A stretch of 64,000 nucleotides of DNA, from NCBI GenBank assembly GCA_027488215.1, contig JAIYCB010000006.1, forward strand, positions 1-64,000, given 5' to 3'. Below are positions 23,436 to 32,526 of the stretch, one piece after another. A program made the translations under genes and the position numbers. The stretch is from Comamonadaceae bacterium. GTDB lineage: Bacteria; Pseudomonadota; Gammaproteobacteria; Burkholderiales; Burkholderiaceae_C. The notes under the pieces were generated by a model that saw only the letters and a list, made by a program, of their open reading frames with translations, did not search any database and had not been told where the DNA came from. Position 1 is the stretch's first letter, and every line of letters begins with the position of its first letter.

Positions 23436-23786
23436 ATGAACACCACCCCCTCCGGCCTGCAATACGAAGACACCGTCGTGGGCGAAGGCGAAGTCGCCAC
23501 CCCAGGTCAAGATGTCACCGTTCATTACACCGGCTGGCTTTACAAGGATGGCCAGCAAGGGGCCAAATTCGATTCCAGCCGCGACCGCCGTGACCCCTTT
23601 GTGTTCGGTCTGGGCGCTGGCATGGTCATCAAAGGCTGGGATGAAGGCGTGGCCGGCATGAAAGTGGGTGGTCAGCGCACCTTGATCATCCCGGCCGAGC
23701 TGGGCTATGGCGCACGAGGCGCTGGTGGTGTGATTCCCCCCAACGCCACATTGAAATTCGACGTGGAATTGCTGGCCCTGGATTGA
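23436..23786 (+). CDS. FKBP-type peptidyl-prolyl cis-trans isomerase
   Basis: A 116-residue single-domain FKBP. 'VTVHYTGWLYKDGQQGAKFDSSRDRRDPFVFGLGAGMVIKGWDEGVAGMKVGGQRTLIIPAELGYG' in outline, ending 'GVIPPNATLKFDVELL', has all the active-site aromatic positions (Y, F, W, Y, F). No signal peptide is present, so it is cytoplasmic. It is the short form common in Burkholderiales. GACAGGAAG precedes the ATG, and a terminator follows. Confidence 0.95.
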   Translation: MNTTPSGLQYEDTVVGEGEVATPGQDVTVHYTGWLYKDGQQGAKFDSSRDRRDPFVFGLGAGMVIKGWDEGVAGMKVGGQRTLIIPAELGYGARGAGGVIPPNATLKFDVELLALD

Positions 23787-23841
23787 GCCCCCATCAAAAC
23801 GGCTGAGGCACAACCCAGCTTTGGGCCCGTTTTTTGGATCT

Positions 23842-23864
23842 ACCCGCCTTTGGGCGGGTTTTTC
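23842..23864 (+). terminator. Intrinsic terminator after FKBP gene
   Basis: Stem ACCCGCC / GGCGGGT (7 bp), loop TTTG, then a T-run interrupted by one C. It separates the isomerase transcript from the heat-shock operon. Confidence 0.85.
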
Positions 23865-23902
23865 TTGCGCCATTTTCGGGTCCATTGACCTGCAAAGCCC
23901 CC

Positions 23903-23928
23903 CTTGAAGCCCGAAACAACGCCCCCAT
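23903..23928 (+). promoter_or_regulatory. Sigma32 heat-shock promoter of grpE-dnaK-dnaJ
   Basis: CTTGAA at 23903-23908, a 14-bp spacer, then CCCCAT at 23923-23928 (followed by TT) matches the sigma32 consensus CTTGAA-N13/14-CCCCATNT exactly. Transcription should begin near 23936, which places the grpE start at 23964 rather than at the earlier in-frame codon 23904 inside the promoter. Confidence 0.9.
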
Positions 23929-23963
23929 TTAACCAGGGTATTCATTTTTTGCGGACATTGTTC

Positions 23964-24512
23964 ATGTCAGAAGCCAACCAAAACCAAGACCCGAAGCCCC
24001 TGAGTGATGAAGAATTGGCCGCAGCAGCCGCCATGACGCCCACCGACCCACTGGCCGATGCCCTGGCTGAATTGGCCAACCTGAAAGCACAAAATGCTGA
24101 CCTGGCGGACCAGTACCTCCGCGCCCAGGCCGATGTGCAAAACGCCCGCCGCCGCGCCGACGACGAAATCGCCAAGGCCCGTAAATTTGCCGTGGAGGGC
24201 TTTGCCGACAGCTTGCTGCCCGTGCTGGACAGTCTGGAAGCGGGGCTGGCTATTCCCAACGTGACGATTGAGCAGCTGCGTGAAGGCTCTGAGGCCACGC
24301 TGCGCCAACTCAAAAGTGCACTGGAGCGCAACAAAGTGGCTGAAATCGCCCCTGCCGCTGGCACCAAGTTCGACCCACATCACCACCAGGCCATCAGTGT
24401 GGTGCCTGCTGCACAGGAGCCCAACACGGTGGTCACTGTGCTGCAAAAGGGTTACTCCATTGCCGACCGCGTGCTGCGTCCGGCATTGGTGACGGTCACT
24501 GCGCCCAAATGA
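23964..24512 (+). CDS. grpE: Nucleotide exchange factor GrpE
   Basis: A co-chaperone that releases ADP from DnaK. At 182 residues it has an acidic N-terminus, a long coiled coil ('[35 protein letters not shown]' in outline), '[24 protein letters not shown]', and the beta-domain '[43 protein letters not shown]', which has the GrpE signature (FdPnxHeA...G..l..RvLRPA.V.V). It is first in the order grpE-dnaK-dnaJ, with a 268-bp repeat-containing gap before dnaK. Confidence 0.96.
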   Translation: MSEANQNQDPKPLSDEELAAAAAMTPTDPLADALAELANLKAQNADLADQYLRAQADVQNARRRADDEIAKARKFAVEGFADSLLPVLDSLEAGLAIPNVTIEQLREGSEATLRQLKSALERNKVAEIAPAAGTKFDPHHHQAISVVPAAQEPNTVVTVLQKGYSIADRVLRPALVTVTAPK

Positions 24513-24515
24513 GAC

Positions 24516-24712
24516 ATGGATTGCCACGCTTCGCTCGCAATGACAGTTTAGGAGCTCGCATGACAGTCTGGGGAGCGCGCAATGACAGTCTGGGGAGCGC
24601 GCAATGACAGTTTTAGGGGCCCAACAAGACAGTTGGAGCTCGCAAGACATTGAAGGCCGCGTAATGACTGGTTGACCGTCATTGCGAGGAGCGAAGCGAC
24701 GAAGCAATCTGG
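24516..24712. repeat. Degenerate REP-like cluster between grpE and dnaK
   Basis: The cluster starts with an ATGGATTGCCACGCTTCGCT unit and ends with an intact opposite unit (GTCATTGCGAGGAGCGAAGC). In between are shortened copies: GGGGAGCGCGCAATGACAGT occurs twice in tandem, flanked by variants with GCATGACAGT and CAATGACAGTTTT. The ends are inverted relative to each other. It lies within the heat-shock operon, 68 bp before dnaK. Confidence 0.8.
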
Positions 24713-24780
24713 CTCTTGAATTCTCAAACACCATCACCATTTCTTAATCAGTTTCAATTTTCCTCACCGGAGTACACATC

Positions 24781-26706
24781 ATGGGAAGAATCATCGGTAT
24801 TGACTTGGGCACCACCAACTCGTGCGTGGCCATCATGGAAGGCAACACGACCAAAGTGATCGAGAATGCCGAAGGTGCTCGCACCACCCCGTCCATCATT
24901 GCTTACCAAGAAGATGGCGAAATTCTGGTCGGCGCCTCTGCCAAGCGCCAGGCAGTCACCAACCCCAAGAACACGCTCTACGCGGTCAAGCGTTTGATCG
25001 GTCGCAAGTTCGCCGAAAAAGAAGTCCAAAAAGACATCGACCTGATGCCTTACACCATCGCCAAAGCCGACAACGGTGACGCTTGGGTGGAAGTGCGCGG
25101 CAACAAATTAGCCCCCCCCCAAATCAGCGCTGAAATTTTGCGCAAAATGAAGAAAACCGCCGAAGACTACCTCGGCGAAGAAGTGACCGAGGCCGTGATC
25201 ACGGTGCCCGCCTACTTCAACGACGCCCAGCGCCAGGCCACCAAAGACGCGGGCCGCATTGCCGGTTTGGACGTCAAGCGCATCATCAACGAACCCACCG
25301 CTGCGGCCTTGGCCTTTGGCTTGGACAAGCAGGAAAAGGGCGACCGCAAGATCGCCGTGTATGACCTGGGTGGCGGCACCTTCGACGTGTCCATCATCGA
25401 GATCGCCGACGTTGATGGGGAAAAGCAGTTCGAAGTGTTGTCCACCAACGGCGACACCTTCTTGGGTGGCGAAGACTTCGACCAGCGCATCATCGACTTC
25501 ATCATCGCCGAGTTCAAGAAAGATTCCGGCGTGGACCTGGCCAAAGACGTGCTGGCCCTGCAACGCCTCAAAGAAGCTGCAGAAAAAGCCAAGATCGAGC
25601 TGTCCAGCTCGGCCGCGACTGACGTCAACTTGCCCTACATCACGGCCGACGCCACCGGCCCCAAGCACCTGAACATCAAGCTGACCCGCGCCAAGCTGGA
25701 GCAACTGGTGGAAGAGCTGATCGAGCGCACCATCGCTCCCTGCCGCATGGCCATCAAGGACGCGGGCGTGTCGGTGGGCGAAATCGATGACATCATTTTG
25801 GTCGGCGGCATGTCCCGCATGCCCAAGGTGCAAGAGAAGGTCAAGGAGTTCTTCGGCAAAGAGCCCCGCAAGGACGTGAACCCCGACGAAGCCGTGGCCG
25901 TGGGCGCTGCGATTCAAGGCCAGGTCTTGTCGGGCGACCGCACTGACGTGCTGCTGCTGGACGTGACGCCTTTGTCCCTGGGCATCGAGACCATGGGTGG
26001 CGTGATGACCAAGATGATCACCAAGAACACCACCATCCCGACCAAGTTTGCACAGACTTTCTCGACCGCCGAAGACAACCAGCCGGCGGTGACGATCAAG
26101 GTGTTCCAGGGTGAGCGCGACATCGCCTCGGGCAACAAGTTGCTGGGCGAATTCAACCTTGAGGGCATCCCACCCGCTTCGCGTGGGACACCCCAGATCG
26201 AAGTGTCTTTTGACATCGACGCCAACGGCATCTTGCACGTGGGCGCCAAAGACAAAGGCACCGGCAAGGAAAACAAGATCACCATCAAGGCCAACTCTGG
26301 TCTGTCTGAAGCCGAAATCCAGCAGATGGTGAAAGACGCCGAGCTGAATGCGGTGGAAGACAAGAAAAAGCTCGAACTCGTTCAAGCCCGCAACGCTGGC
26401 GAAGCCGCTGTGCACAGCGTCAAGAAGAGCCTCACCGAGCATGGCGACAAGATCGAAGCGGCAGAAAAACAAGCCATCGAAGCGGCAGCCAAGGACCTTG
26501 AAGAAGCCTTGAAAGGCGAAGACAAAGACGCCATCGAAGCCAAGACCGAAGCCCTGATGGCCGCCAGCCAGAAGCTGGGTGAGAAGGTCTATGCCGACAT
26601 GCAAGCGCAGCAGGCTGCTGCGGGTGCAGCCGCCGGCGGTGCAGAAACCAAGCCGCAAGACGACAATGTGGTGGACGCGGAAGTCAAGGAAGTCAAAAAG
26701 GGCTAA
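24781..26706 (+). CDS. dnaK: Molecular chaperone DnaK (Hsp70)
   Basis: A complete 641-residue Hsp70. Signature blocks are '[16 protein letters not shown]' at the N-terminus, '[16 protein letters not shown]', '[13 protein letters not shown]', the linker '[19 protein letters not shown]', and the C-terminal tail '[15 protein letters not shown]'. The ATPase domain spans about 1-385, the substrate-binding domain to about 540, and the lid follows. The Gly/Ala-rich segment before the tail is normal. It acts with DnaJ and GrpE in folding and heat-shock control. Confidence 0.98.
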   Translation: MGRIIGIDLGTTNSCVAIMEGNTTKVIENAEGARTTPSIIAYQEDGEILVGASAKRQAVTNPKNTLYAVKRLIGRKFAEKEVQKDIDLMPYTIAKADNGDAWVEVRGNKLAPPQISAEILRKMKKTAEDYLGEEVTEAVITVPAYFNDAQRQATKDAGRIAGLDVKRIINEPTAAALAFGLDKQEKGDRKIAVYDLGGGTFDVSIIEIADVDGEKQFEVLSTNGDTFLGGEDFDQRIIDFIIAEFKKDSGVDLAKDVLALQRLKEAAEKAKIELSSSAATDVNLPYITADATGPKHLNIKLTRAKLEQLVEELIERTIAPCRMAIKDAGVSVGEIDDIILVGGMSRMPKVQEKVKEFFGKEPRKDVNPDEAVAVGAAIQGQVLSGDRTDVLLLDVTPLSLGIETMGGVMTKMITKNTTIPTKFAQTFSTAEDNQPAVTIKVFQGERDIASGNKLLGEFNLEGIPPASRGTPQIEVSFDIDANGILHVGAKDKGTGKENKITIKANSGLSEAEIQQMVKDAELNAVEDKKKLELVQARNAGEAAVHSVKKSLTEHGDKIEAAEKQAIEAAAKDLEEALKGEDKDAIEAKTEALMAASQKLGEKVYADMQAQQAAAGAAAGGAETKPQDDNVVDAEVKEVKKG

Positions 26707-26720
26707 GTGATCGATGACAA

Positions 26721-26753
26721 GGATGGCTTCGTCGCTGCGCTCCTCTCCATGAC
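26721..26753. repeat. Single degenerate REP-like copy after dnaK
   Basis: GGATGGCTTCGTCGCTGCGC followed by TCCTCTCCATGAC is a diverged lone copy of the same family. A further piece (GCACGAAGCGATCCA) lies near 26800, before the terminator. Confidence 0.55.
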
Positions 26754-26817
26754 AGAAATTCTGTCCTCGTGAAGTTCGTCCCGCCGTCAACGTGAGGCAC
26801 GAAGCGATCCACTCCAC

Positions 26818-26848
26818 AGCGTCCCGTGCTTTGCCCGGGACGCTTTTT
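26818..26848 (+). terminator. Hairpin with T-tail between dnaK and dnaJ
   Basis: A perfect 9-bp stem AGCGTCCCG / CGGGACGCT, a 9-nt loop, then TTTTG. As an intrinsic terminator 35 bp before dnaJ it would lower dnaJ expression relative to dnaK, a common stoichiometric device. Confidence 0.8.
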
Positions 26849-26882
26849 GCATGAAACGGCCTGAAGGCCAGGGTTCAAAGTC

Positions 26883-28025
26883 ATGGCGACAAAACGAGAT
26901 TTTTACGAAGTACTGGGCGTTGCGAAAAACGCCTCGGACGATGACATCAAAAAGGCTTATCGCAAATTGGCGATGAAGTACCACCCTGACCGCAACCAGG
27001 GCGAAGACGCCAAGGCCAAAGAGGCCGAGGGCAAATTCAAGGAGGTCAAAGAAGCCTACGAAATGTTGTCGGACCCGCAAAAGCGTGCGGCCTACGACCA
27101 ACACGGCCACGCCGGGGTCGACCCCAATATGCGTGGCGGTGCCGAGGGCTTTGGTGGCTTTGGCGACGCATTTGGTGACATCTTTGGCGACATCTTTGGC
27201 GGACAGGCCCGCGGTGGGCGTGGTGGAGGACGCCAAGTGTTTCGTGGCGCGGACCTCAGCTATGCGATGGAAATCACGCTGGAAGAAGCGGCCAATGGCA
27301 AGGACTCACAGCTGCGCATTCCCAGCTGGGACGAATGCGACACCTGCCACGGCACAGGGGCCAAACCTGGCACCAGCGCCAAGACCTGCTCGACCTGCCA
27401 TGGCCAAGGCCAAGTGCAAATGCGCCAGGGCTTTTTCAGCGTGCAGCAAACCTGTCCGCACTGCCGTGGCACGGGCAAGATCATCCCCGACCCATGCGGC
27501 ACTTGCCATGGGCAAGGCAAAGTCAAGAAACAAAAAACCCTGGAAGTCAAAATTCCAGCGGGCATTGACGACGGCATGCGCATCCGCAGCGCGGGCAATG
27601 GCGAACCGGGTACCAACGGCGGGCCACCGGGCGACTTGTTCATCGAGATCCGCCTGAAAAAGCACGACATCTTCGAGCGCGATGGCGATGACCTGCACTG
27701 CGCGGTGCCGATCAGCTTTTCCAAAGCGGCTTTGGGTGGTGAAATCGATGTGCCCACGCTGGGCGGCAAAGCGGCCATCGACATCCCCGAGGGCACACAA
27801 ACGGGCAAGCAGTTCCGCTTGCGCGGCAAGGGCATCAAGGGCGTGCGCGGCAGCTACCCGGGAGACCTGTATTGCCACATCACGGTAGAGACCCCTGTCA
27901 AGCTCACAGAGCATCAGAAAAAACTCCTCAAGGAGTTTGAAGAGTCACTGAGCAAGGGCGGTGGCAAGCATCAACCCAGTGGAGAAACCTGGACCGACAA
28001 GCTCAAGGGCTTCTTCGGGGCTTGA
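26883..28025 (+). CDS. dnaJ: Chaperone DnaJ (Hsp40)
   Basis: A 380-residue type I Hsp40. The J domain has the HPD motif ('YHPDRNQ'), then comes a Gly/Phe region. Four zinc-binding CxxCxGxG repeats follow: [24 protein letters not shown] and CGTCHGQG. The C-terminal substrate-binding domains follow ('[22 protein letters not shown]', '[23 protein letters not shown]'). All expected elements are present, so it should be functional. It is last in the heat-shock operon. Confidence 0.98.
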   Translation: MATKRDFYEVLGVAKNASDDDIKKAYRKLAMKYHPDRNQGEDAKAKEAEGKFKEVKEAYEMLSDPQKRAAYDQHGHAGVDPNMRGGAEGFGGFGDAFGDIFGDIFGGQARGGRGGGRQVFRGADLSYAMEITLEEAANGKDSQLRIPSWDECDTCHGTGAKPGTSAKTCSTCHGQGQVQMRQGFFSVQQTCPHCRGTGKIIPDPCGTCHGQGKVKKQKTLEVKIPAGIDDGMRIRSAGNGEPGTNGGPPGDLFIEIRLKKHDIFERDGDDLHCAVPISFSKAALGGEIDVPTLGGKAAIDIPEGTQTGKQFRLRGKGIKGVRGSYPGDLYCHITVETPVKLTEHQKKLLKEFEESLSKGGGKHQPSGETWTDKLKGFFGA

Positions 28026-28050
28026 GCAGGTTGGACCCGCTTGGCCGTGC

Positions 28051-28116
28051 GAGAGGGGCTGCGGCGGGTTCCTCATGGCGGGTACGCAGAAATCGTCACC
28101 CGCCGCAGTCCCTCTC
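28051..28116. repeat. Long inverted repeat after dnaJ
   Basis: Arms of 19 bp (28051-28069, beginning GAGAGGGGCTGCGG; and 28098-28116, beginning ACCCGCCGCAGTCC) match at 18 of 19 positions around a 28-bp loop. The stem is very GC-rich and would fold in RNA from either strand, but no T-run follows. It may be a factor-dependent terminator, an mRNA-stabilising hairpin, or a site for a dimeric protein. Confidence 0.75.
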
Positions 28117-28199
28117 TTACTTCGAGCTGAATTTGCAGGTCGGTCAATTCGTTGACCCAAGTCAAACCCTGCGCCAGCCAATGCCATGAACATGGGGGC

Positions 28200-29564
28200 A
28201 TGAGCGCCACCATCACCTTCCTTGGCGGAGCCGACACCGTCACCGGCTCCAAGTACCTGATCGAACACAACCAAAAGCGGCTGCTGGTCGATTGCGGGCT
28301 GTTTCAGGGCTACAAACAACTTCGCCTGCGCAACTGGAATCCCCTGCCTGCCAATCCGGCCCACATCGATGCGGTGGTGCTGACCCATGCGCACCTGGAC
28401 CACAGCGGGTACTTGCCCTTGTTGGTCAAAAACGGCTTTCGGGGCCGTGTGCATGCCACTTCGGCCACTTGCGATCTGGTCGGCATCTTGCTGCCTGACA
28501 GCGGGCACATCCAGGAAGAAGACGCTTTTTTTGCCAATAGGCACGGCTTTTCCAAACATGCTCCGGCCCTGCCGCTCTACACGAAGCAAGAGGCCATCCA
28601 CTGCCTGCGGCACTTGCACGCAGAGCATCAGGGGCAGTGGTTCGAACCCATCCGCGGCTGGAAGGCCCGATTTCAGCCCGCCGGGCACATCTTGGGCGCG
28701 GCCAGTTTGCTGCTGGATGTGGGCGGTCGACGCGTGCTGTTTTCGGGGGATCTGGGTCGCCCCGACGATCCTCTAATGAACCCGCCCGAGCCGCCGCCTC
28801 AGGCCGACACGGTGCTGATCGAGTCAACTTATGGTGACCGTCAACACCCCAAGGAAAAGTTGTTTGAAGAACTCGGACCACTCTTGAAAAAATTGGCTGC
28901 ACGCGGCGGCGTGGCCGTGGTGCCCGTATTTGCCGTAGGGCGGGCGCAGGCCGTGTTGCACACCATCGCACAGCTCAAGGCCGCAGGGGAAATTCCCAAA
29001 GGCTTGCCGATTTTTCTGGACAGCCCGATGGCGATCCATACCACCGCTTTGTTTGAGCGCCACCCAGGTGAGCACCGCCTGAGTGTGCAGGAGGTGCGGA
29101 ACATGGACCATGTGGCCACCATGCTGGAAACGCCAGAGCAGTCCAAATCACTGGCGCGTCGTCACGGTCCCATGGTCATTCTGGCGGCCAGCGGCATGGC
29201 CACAGGGGGGCGTGTCTTGCACCATCTGGCGCAATATGCGGGGGACCACCGCAACATGATCATTCTGACGGGTTATCAGGCTCCCGGCACTCGGGGTGCG
29301 GCGCTGGCCAGCGGCCGCAACACCCTCCGCATCCATGCGCAGGATGTCGCCGTTCGCGCCGAGGTCGCGCAAATCGAATCGGCCTCGGCCCATGCCGACG
29401 CCAACCAAGTGCTCAGTTGGCTGCACAAAATGCCCAGCGCACCGGGGCAGGTGTATGTGGTGCATGGCGAGCGCGAAGCATCCGACATGCTGCGCCAGCG
29501 CATCGAACACGAGGTCAAATGGCGAGCGCTGGTGCCCGAGCAGGCCTCGGTTTGGCCACTGTGA
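28200..29564 (+). CDS. Beta-CASP metallo-beta-lactamase-fold hydrolase
   Basis: An MBL-fold nuclease-type protein of 454 residues. 'VTGSKYLIEHNQKRLLVDCGLFQG', the zinc ligands 'LTHAHLDHSGYLP', 'PAGHILGAASLLLDVGGRRVLFSGDLGR', 'ESTYGDR' and the C-terminal 'VHGERE' follow the CPSF73/Ysh1-type RNA-specificity (beta-CASP) family. The insertion domain holds the further 'GGRVLHHLAQYAGD' region, with 'TGYQAPGTRG' near the RMMBL domain. It probably cleaves or trims RNA. ATG 28200 behind GGGGGC is chosen over an upstream in-frame start at 28152. Confidence 0.9.
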   Translation: MSATITFLGGADTVTGSKYLIEHNQKRLLVDCGLFQGYKQLRLRNWNPLPANPAHIDAVVLTHAHLDHSGYLPLLVKNGFRGRVHATSATCDLVGILLPDSGHIQEEDAFFANRHGFSKHAPALPLYTKQEAIHCLRHLHAEHQGQWFEPIRGWKARFQPAGHILGAASLLLDVGGRRVLFSGDLGRPDDPLMNPPEPPPQADTVLIESTYGDRQHPKEKLFEELGPLLKKLAARGGVAVVPVFAVGRAQAVLHTIAQLKAAGEIPKGLPIFLDSPMAIHTTALFERHPGEHRLSVQEVRNMDHVATMLETPEQSKSLARRHGPMVILAASGMATGGRVLHHLAQYAGDHRNMIILTGYQAPGTRGAALASGRNTLRIHAQDVAVRAEVAQIESASAHADANQVLSWLHKMPSAPGQVYVVHGEREASDMLRQRIEHEVKWRALVPEQASVWPL

Positions 29565-29570
29565 AGCCGC

Positions 29571-30035
29571 TCAGAGAAAACGGTCCAGCAGTTTGCGTGA
29601 GTGTTTGTCCATGGCTGCCAGGTCTCGGATCATGTACTGCACGCCATTGGCGTCGTTGATCAACAGCACGGTGCCGGTCAGGCGGCGGATATCTTCTTCA
29701 CCTTTGAGCATGAATTGTGTGGCACCCCGATCGGTTTGCACCGACCAAGTGCTGGGCGTGACCAGACTGCTGACAGTGTCCAGGCGCAGGATTTGTGGCA
29801 AAAATTCACGCTCGTCCACCGCCTCGCGCAGCAAGGCCTGCAAAGCGATCGGCAACGCATTCAGGTCCGGCACCCAATGCACCTCATGACCATCGGCATC
29901 CATCAGGGCTACACCTTGGTCGGGAGCCGTCACGGGGTAGGCGCGCAAGGCCGTCACAGGCGTGTGGCGAGTGCCATCGGCCAAGACCAGCACCCAGCGA
30001 CCAAAAGCATCGCGATGCAAATCAAACGGGTTCAT
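29571..30035 (-). CDS. Cyanophycin-associated DUF1854 protein
   Basis: A 154-residue soluble protein: 'LHRDAFGRWVLVLADGTRHTPVTALRAYPVTAPDQGVALMDADGHEVHWVPDLNALP' in outline, then 'EFLPQILRLDTVSSLVTPSTWSVQTDRGATQFMLKGEEDIRRL' and 'VLLINDANGVQYMIRDLAAMD'. This is the DUF1854 pattern, a family seen beside cyanophycin synthetases. Its start overlaps the end of the ABC exporter by four bases (ATGA), so it is coupled to it and divergent from the cphA genes. ATG 30035 is used; upstream in-frame codons lie in the exporter gene. The molecular function is unknown. Confidence 0.85.
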   Translation of the reverse strand: MNPFDLHRDAFGRWVLVLADGTRHTPVTALRAYPVTAPDQGVALMDADGHEVHWVPDLNALPIALQALLREAVDEREFLPQILRLDTVSSLVTPSTWSVQTDRGATQFMLKGEEDIRRLTGTVLLINDANGVQYMIRDLAAMDKHSRKLLDRFL

Positions 30036-32353
30036 GCGCTCACCTTCTTGTCCTCGTCGCTGCCACCCAGCACCGCCTCGGCCTCGGCCTGCCGCTGCTG
30101 TGCTTCGTACAGACGCCAATAAGCCCCCTGAGCCTCAATGAGCGTGTCATGTGTGCCCTCCTCGACCACCACACCTTTGTCCATGACCACCAAACGATCA
30201 GCCTTGCGCAAGGTCGACAAGCGGTGCGCAATGGCAATGGTCGTGCGCCCGCGCACCAGGTTGTCCAGCGCTTTTTGAATCTCTTTTTCGGTCTCGGTGT
30301 CCACCGCCGAAGTGGCTTCATCGAGGATGAGGATACGGGGGTTGATGAGCAAGGCGCGCGCGATCGAGATGCGCTGGCGCTCCCCACCCGACAGGCCCTG
30401 CCCACGCTCGCCCACCAGCGAGTCATAGCCCTGAGGCATGCGCAAAATGAATTCGTGCGCATGCGCGGCACGCGCTGCCGCGACGATGTCCTCGCGCGAG
30501 GCGTTGGGCTGCCCATAAGCGATGTTGTCGGCGATGGTGCCAAAGAACAAAAATGGCTCTTGCAGCACCAGACCAATCTGACGGCGGTAGTCGGCCACCT
30601 TGAGTTGGCGGATGTCGGTGCCGTCCAACTCGATCACCCCATCGCTCAGGTCGTAAAAGCGGCAAATCAGATTGACCAGCGTGCTTTTTCCCGAGCCACT
30701 GTGGCCCACCAAGCCAATCATCTGGCCAGGCTGAATGTCGAGGTTGAGTTGCCGGATCACGGCGCGGTTGCCATAGCGAAAACCTGCATCGCGCACCGTG
30801 ATGTGGCCTTTGACCTGGGGCGGCAAAGCCACTGGGTTGCTCGGCTCGGGCACGCTGGAGACGTGGTCCAGGATGTCAAAAATGCGCTTGGCTCCTGCGG
30901 CCGCTTTTTGCGTGTTCGAGACGATGCGGCTCATGGAATCGAGGCGGGTGTAAAAGCGACCGATGTAGGCCAAAAACGCGGTCAGCACACCCACCGTGAT
31001 TTGGTCGTCCGACACCAGCCAGATGCCAAAGCCCCAGACCACCAGCAAGCCGATTTCGGTCATCAACGTCACCGTCGGCGAGAACAGCGACCAGACGCGG
31101 TTGAGCCGGTCATTGACCAGGAGGTTGTGTGCATTGGCGTCCTTGAAGCGCTGGGCTTCACGGTCTTCCTGCGCAAAAGCTTTGACCACCCGGATGCCCG
31201 GGATGGTGTCGGTCAGCACATTGGTCACCTCGGCCCAGACGCGGTCGATCTTTTCAAAGCCGGTGCGCAATTTTTCGCGCACCACATGGATCAACCAACC
31301 AATGAAGGGCAGCGGCAACAAGGTCACCAGCGCCAACGTGGGGTTGATGTAAAACAAGATGACAGCCGTCATCAAAATCATCAACACGTCGGTGGCAAAG
31401 TCCAGCAGGTGCAATGACAAGAAGACGTTGATGCGGTCGGTCTCGCTGCCGATGCGAGCGATCAGATCACCGGTGCGCCGACCGCCAAAATACTCCAACG
31501 AGAGTTTGAGCAAATGCTCGTAGGTGGTGGTGCGCAAATCGGCCCCGATGCGCTCGGACACCAGCGCCAGGATGTAGGTTTTGACCCAGCCAAGTCCCCA
31601 AGCCAGCAAACCCGAAGCGAGCAGTCCCAGCAAGTACAGGGACACCAACCCGGGATCGATGTCGGCCCCGTTTTGGTAAGGAATCAGCACCTCGTCCATC
31701 AAGGGCATGGTCAGGTAGGGCGGGACCAAGGTGGCCGCGGTCGAGGCCAGGGTCAGCAAAAATCCGAACAGCAAAGAACGCTTGTAGGGGCGGGCAAAGC
31801 GCCACAGCTTGAGCAAGGTCCAAGTGGATGGCGGGTTCAGGTCTTCGCGGCTACAGACGGGGCATTCGTCATCGTCCTCAGACAAACCTGCTTGGCACAC
31901 CGGGCACAAGGACAGATGAGCCGCCTGCAAAGGACGCCCATGCAGATCGGCGGCCCCGCCCCCCTGGCTTTGGGAGGTGTGGCTTTGTTGCGCTTCAAAC
32001 TGCGCCACCCAGCGAAACACCGCCTCTTGCAGCCCCAGTGTGAAGCGCCAAACGGCCAGGCGGCCTTGTTCATTGCTCAGCTCCAACTGCCCGACACCGG
32101 CATGGTCCGACTGGCGCAATCGCTGGCCATCGGCCAGCGCCCAGCTCTGCCATTTTTTTTCACTCAAACTGGCCGTGAGGATACGCCGATCGGTCAAAAT
32201 CAAGGCGATTTTGTGGAACTTCAGTGCCGTGTCCAGGTCAACCAAAACCCAGGCTGAAGCGTTTTCATCGGGCTCCAACCTTGCTTGCACTTCTGCTTGC
32301 CACTCGTCCGGAACGACCGAACGCCAAGATGCAGAAGAAAGTACTGAAGACAT
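30032..32353 (-). CDS. Cyanophycin-associated ABC exporter with PH-like and zinc-ribbon N-terminus
   Basis: A 773-residue fused ABC transporter. Residues 1-125 form a soluble domain reminiscent of bacterial PH-like modules ('ALILTDRRILTAS', 'RFTLGLQEAVFRWVAQFE'). A zinc ribbon follows, with Cys150, Cys153, Cys164 and Cys167. The six-helix exporter domain spans about 193-500. The nucleotide-binding domain has Walker A GHSGSGKST (550-558), the signature LSGGERQ (654-660), and Walker B ILILDEATSAVD (674-685). It looks like a type IV exporter (MsbA-like) acting as a homodimer. The divergent cphA genes and the coupled DUF1854 gene tie it to cyanophycin metabolism; the cargo is unknown. Confidence 0.88.
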   Translation of the reverse strand: MSSVLSSASWRSVVPDEWQAEVQARLEPDENASAWVLVDLDTALKFHKIALILTDRRILTASLSEKKWQSWALADGQRLRQSDHAGVGQLELSNEQGRLAVWRFTLGLQEAVFRWVAQFEAQQSHTSQSQGGGAADLHGRPLQAAHLSLCPVCQAGLSEDDDECPVCSREDLNPPSTWTLLKLWRFARPYKRSLLFGFLLTLASTAATLVPPYLTMPLMDEVLIPYQNGADIDPGLVSLYLLGLLASGLLAWGLGWVKTYILALVSERIGADLRTTTYEHLLKLSLEYFGGRRTGDLIARIGSETDRINVFLSLHLLDFATDVLMILMTAVILFYINPTLALVTLLPLPFIGWLIHVVREKLRTGFEKIDRVWAEVTNVLTDTIPGIRVVKAFAQEDREAQRFKDANAHNLLVNDRLNRVWSLFSPTVTLMTEIGLLVVWGFGIWLVSDDQITVGVLTAFLAYIGRFYTRLDSMSRIVSNTQKAAAGAKRIFDILDHVSSVPEPSNPVALPPQVKGHITVRDAGFRYGNRAVIRQLNLDIQPGQMIGLVGHSGSGKSTLVNLICRFYDLSDGVIELDGTDIRQLKVADYRRQIGLVLQEPFLFFGTIADNIAYGQPNASREDIVAAARAAHAHEFILRMPQGYDSLVGERGQGLSGGERQRISIARALLINPRILILDEATSAVDTETEKEIQKALDNLVRGRTTIAIAHRLSTLRKADRLVVMDKGVVVEEGTHDTLIEAQGAYWRLYEAQQRQAEAEAVLGGSDEDKKVSA

Positions 32354-32526
32354 TGAAACTGGACCCCAAAAACCCGTCGTGCCACTGTGGCGCGACGAAA
32401 GAAACTCACATCGACCCGGTTGAAACCACCTGCATCAGCCATGCAACTGTTGAACCTTGAGCTTCCAGCCCCAATGCTGGCCACCCCCGCGATCGAGCGA
32501 CGATTCTATCGCTGCACCCCCAAAGC

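Noticed and set aside
25108..26817. A 569-codon minus-strand frame opposite dnaK
   Set aside because: A known artefact of highly expressed GC-rich genes. The sequence is low-complexity in Gly, Val and His, with no family pattern.
32329..32460. A short plus-strand frame (MQKKVLKTLKLDPKNPSCHC...) in the gap between the exporter and the CphA paralogue
   Set aside because: It overlaps the exporter start, has no ribosome binding site, and matches nothing I know. More likely the divergent promoter region.
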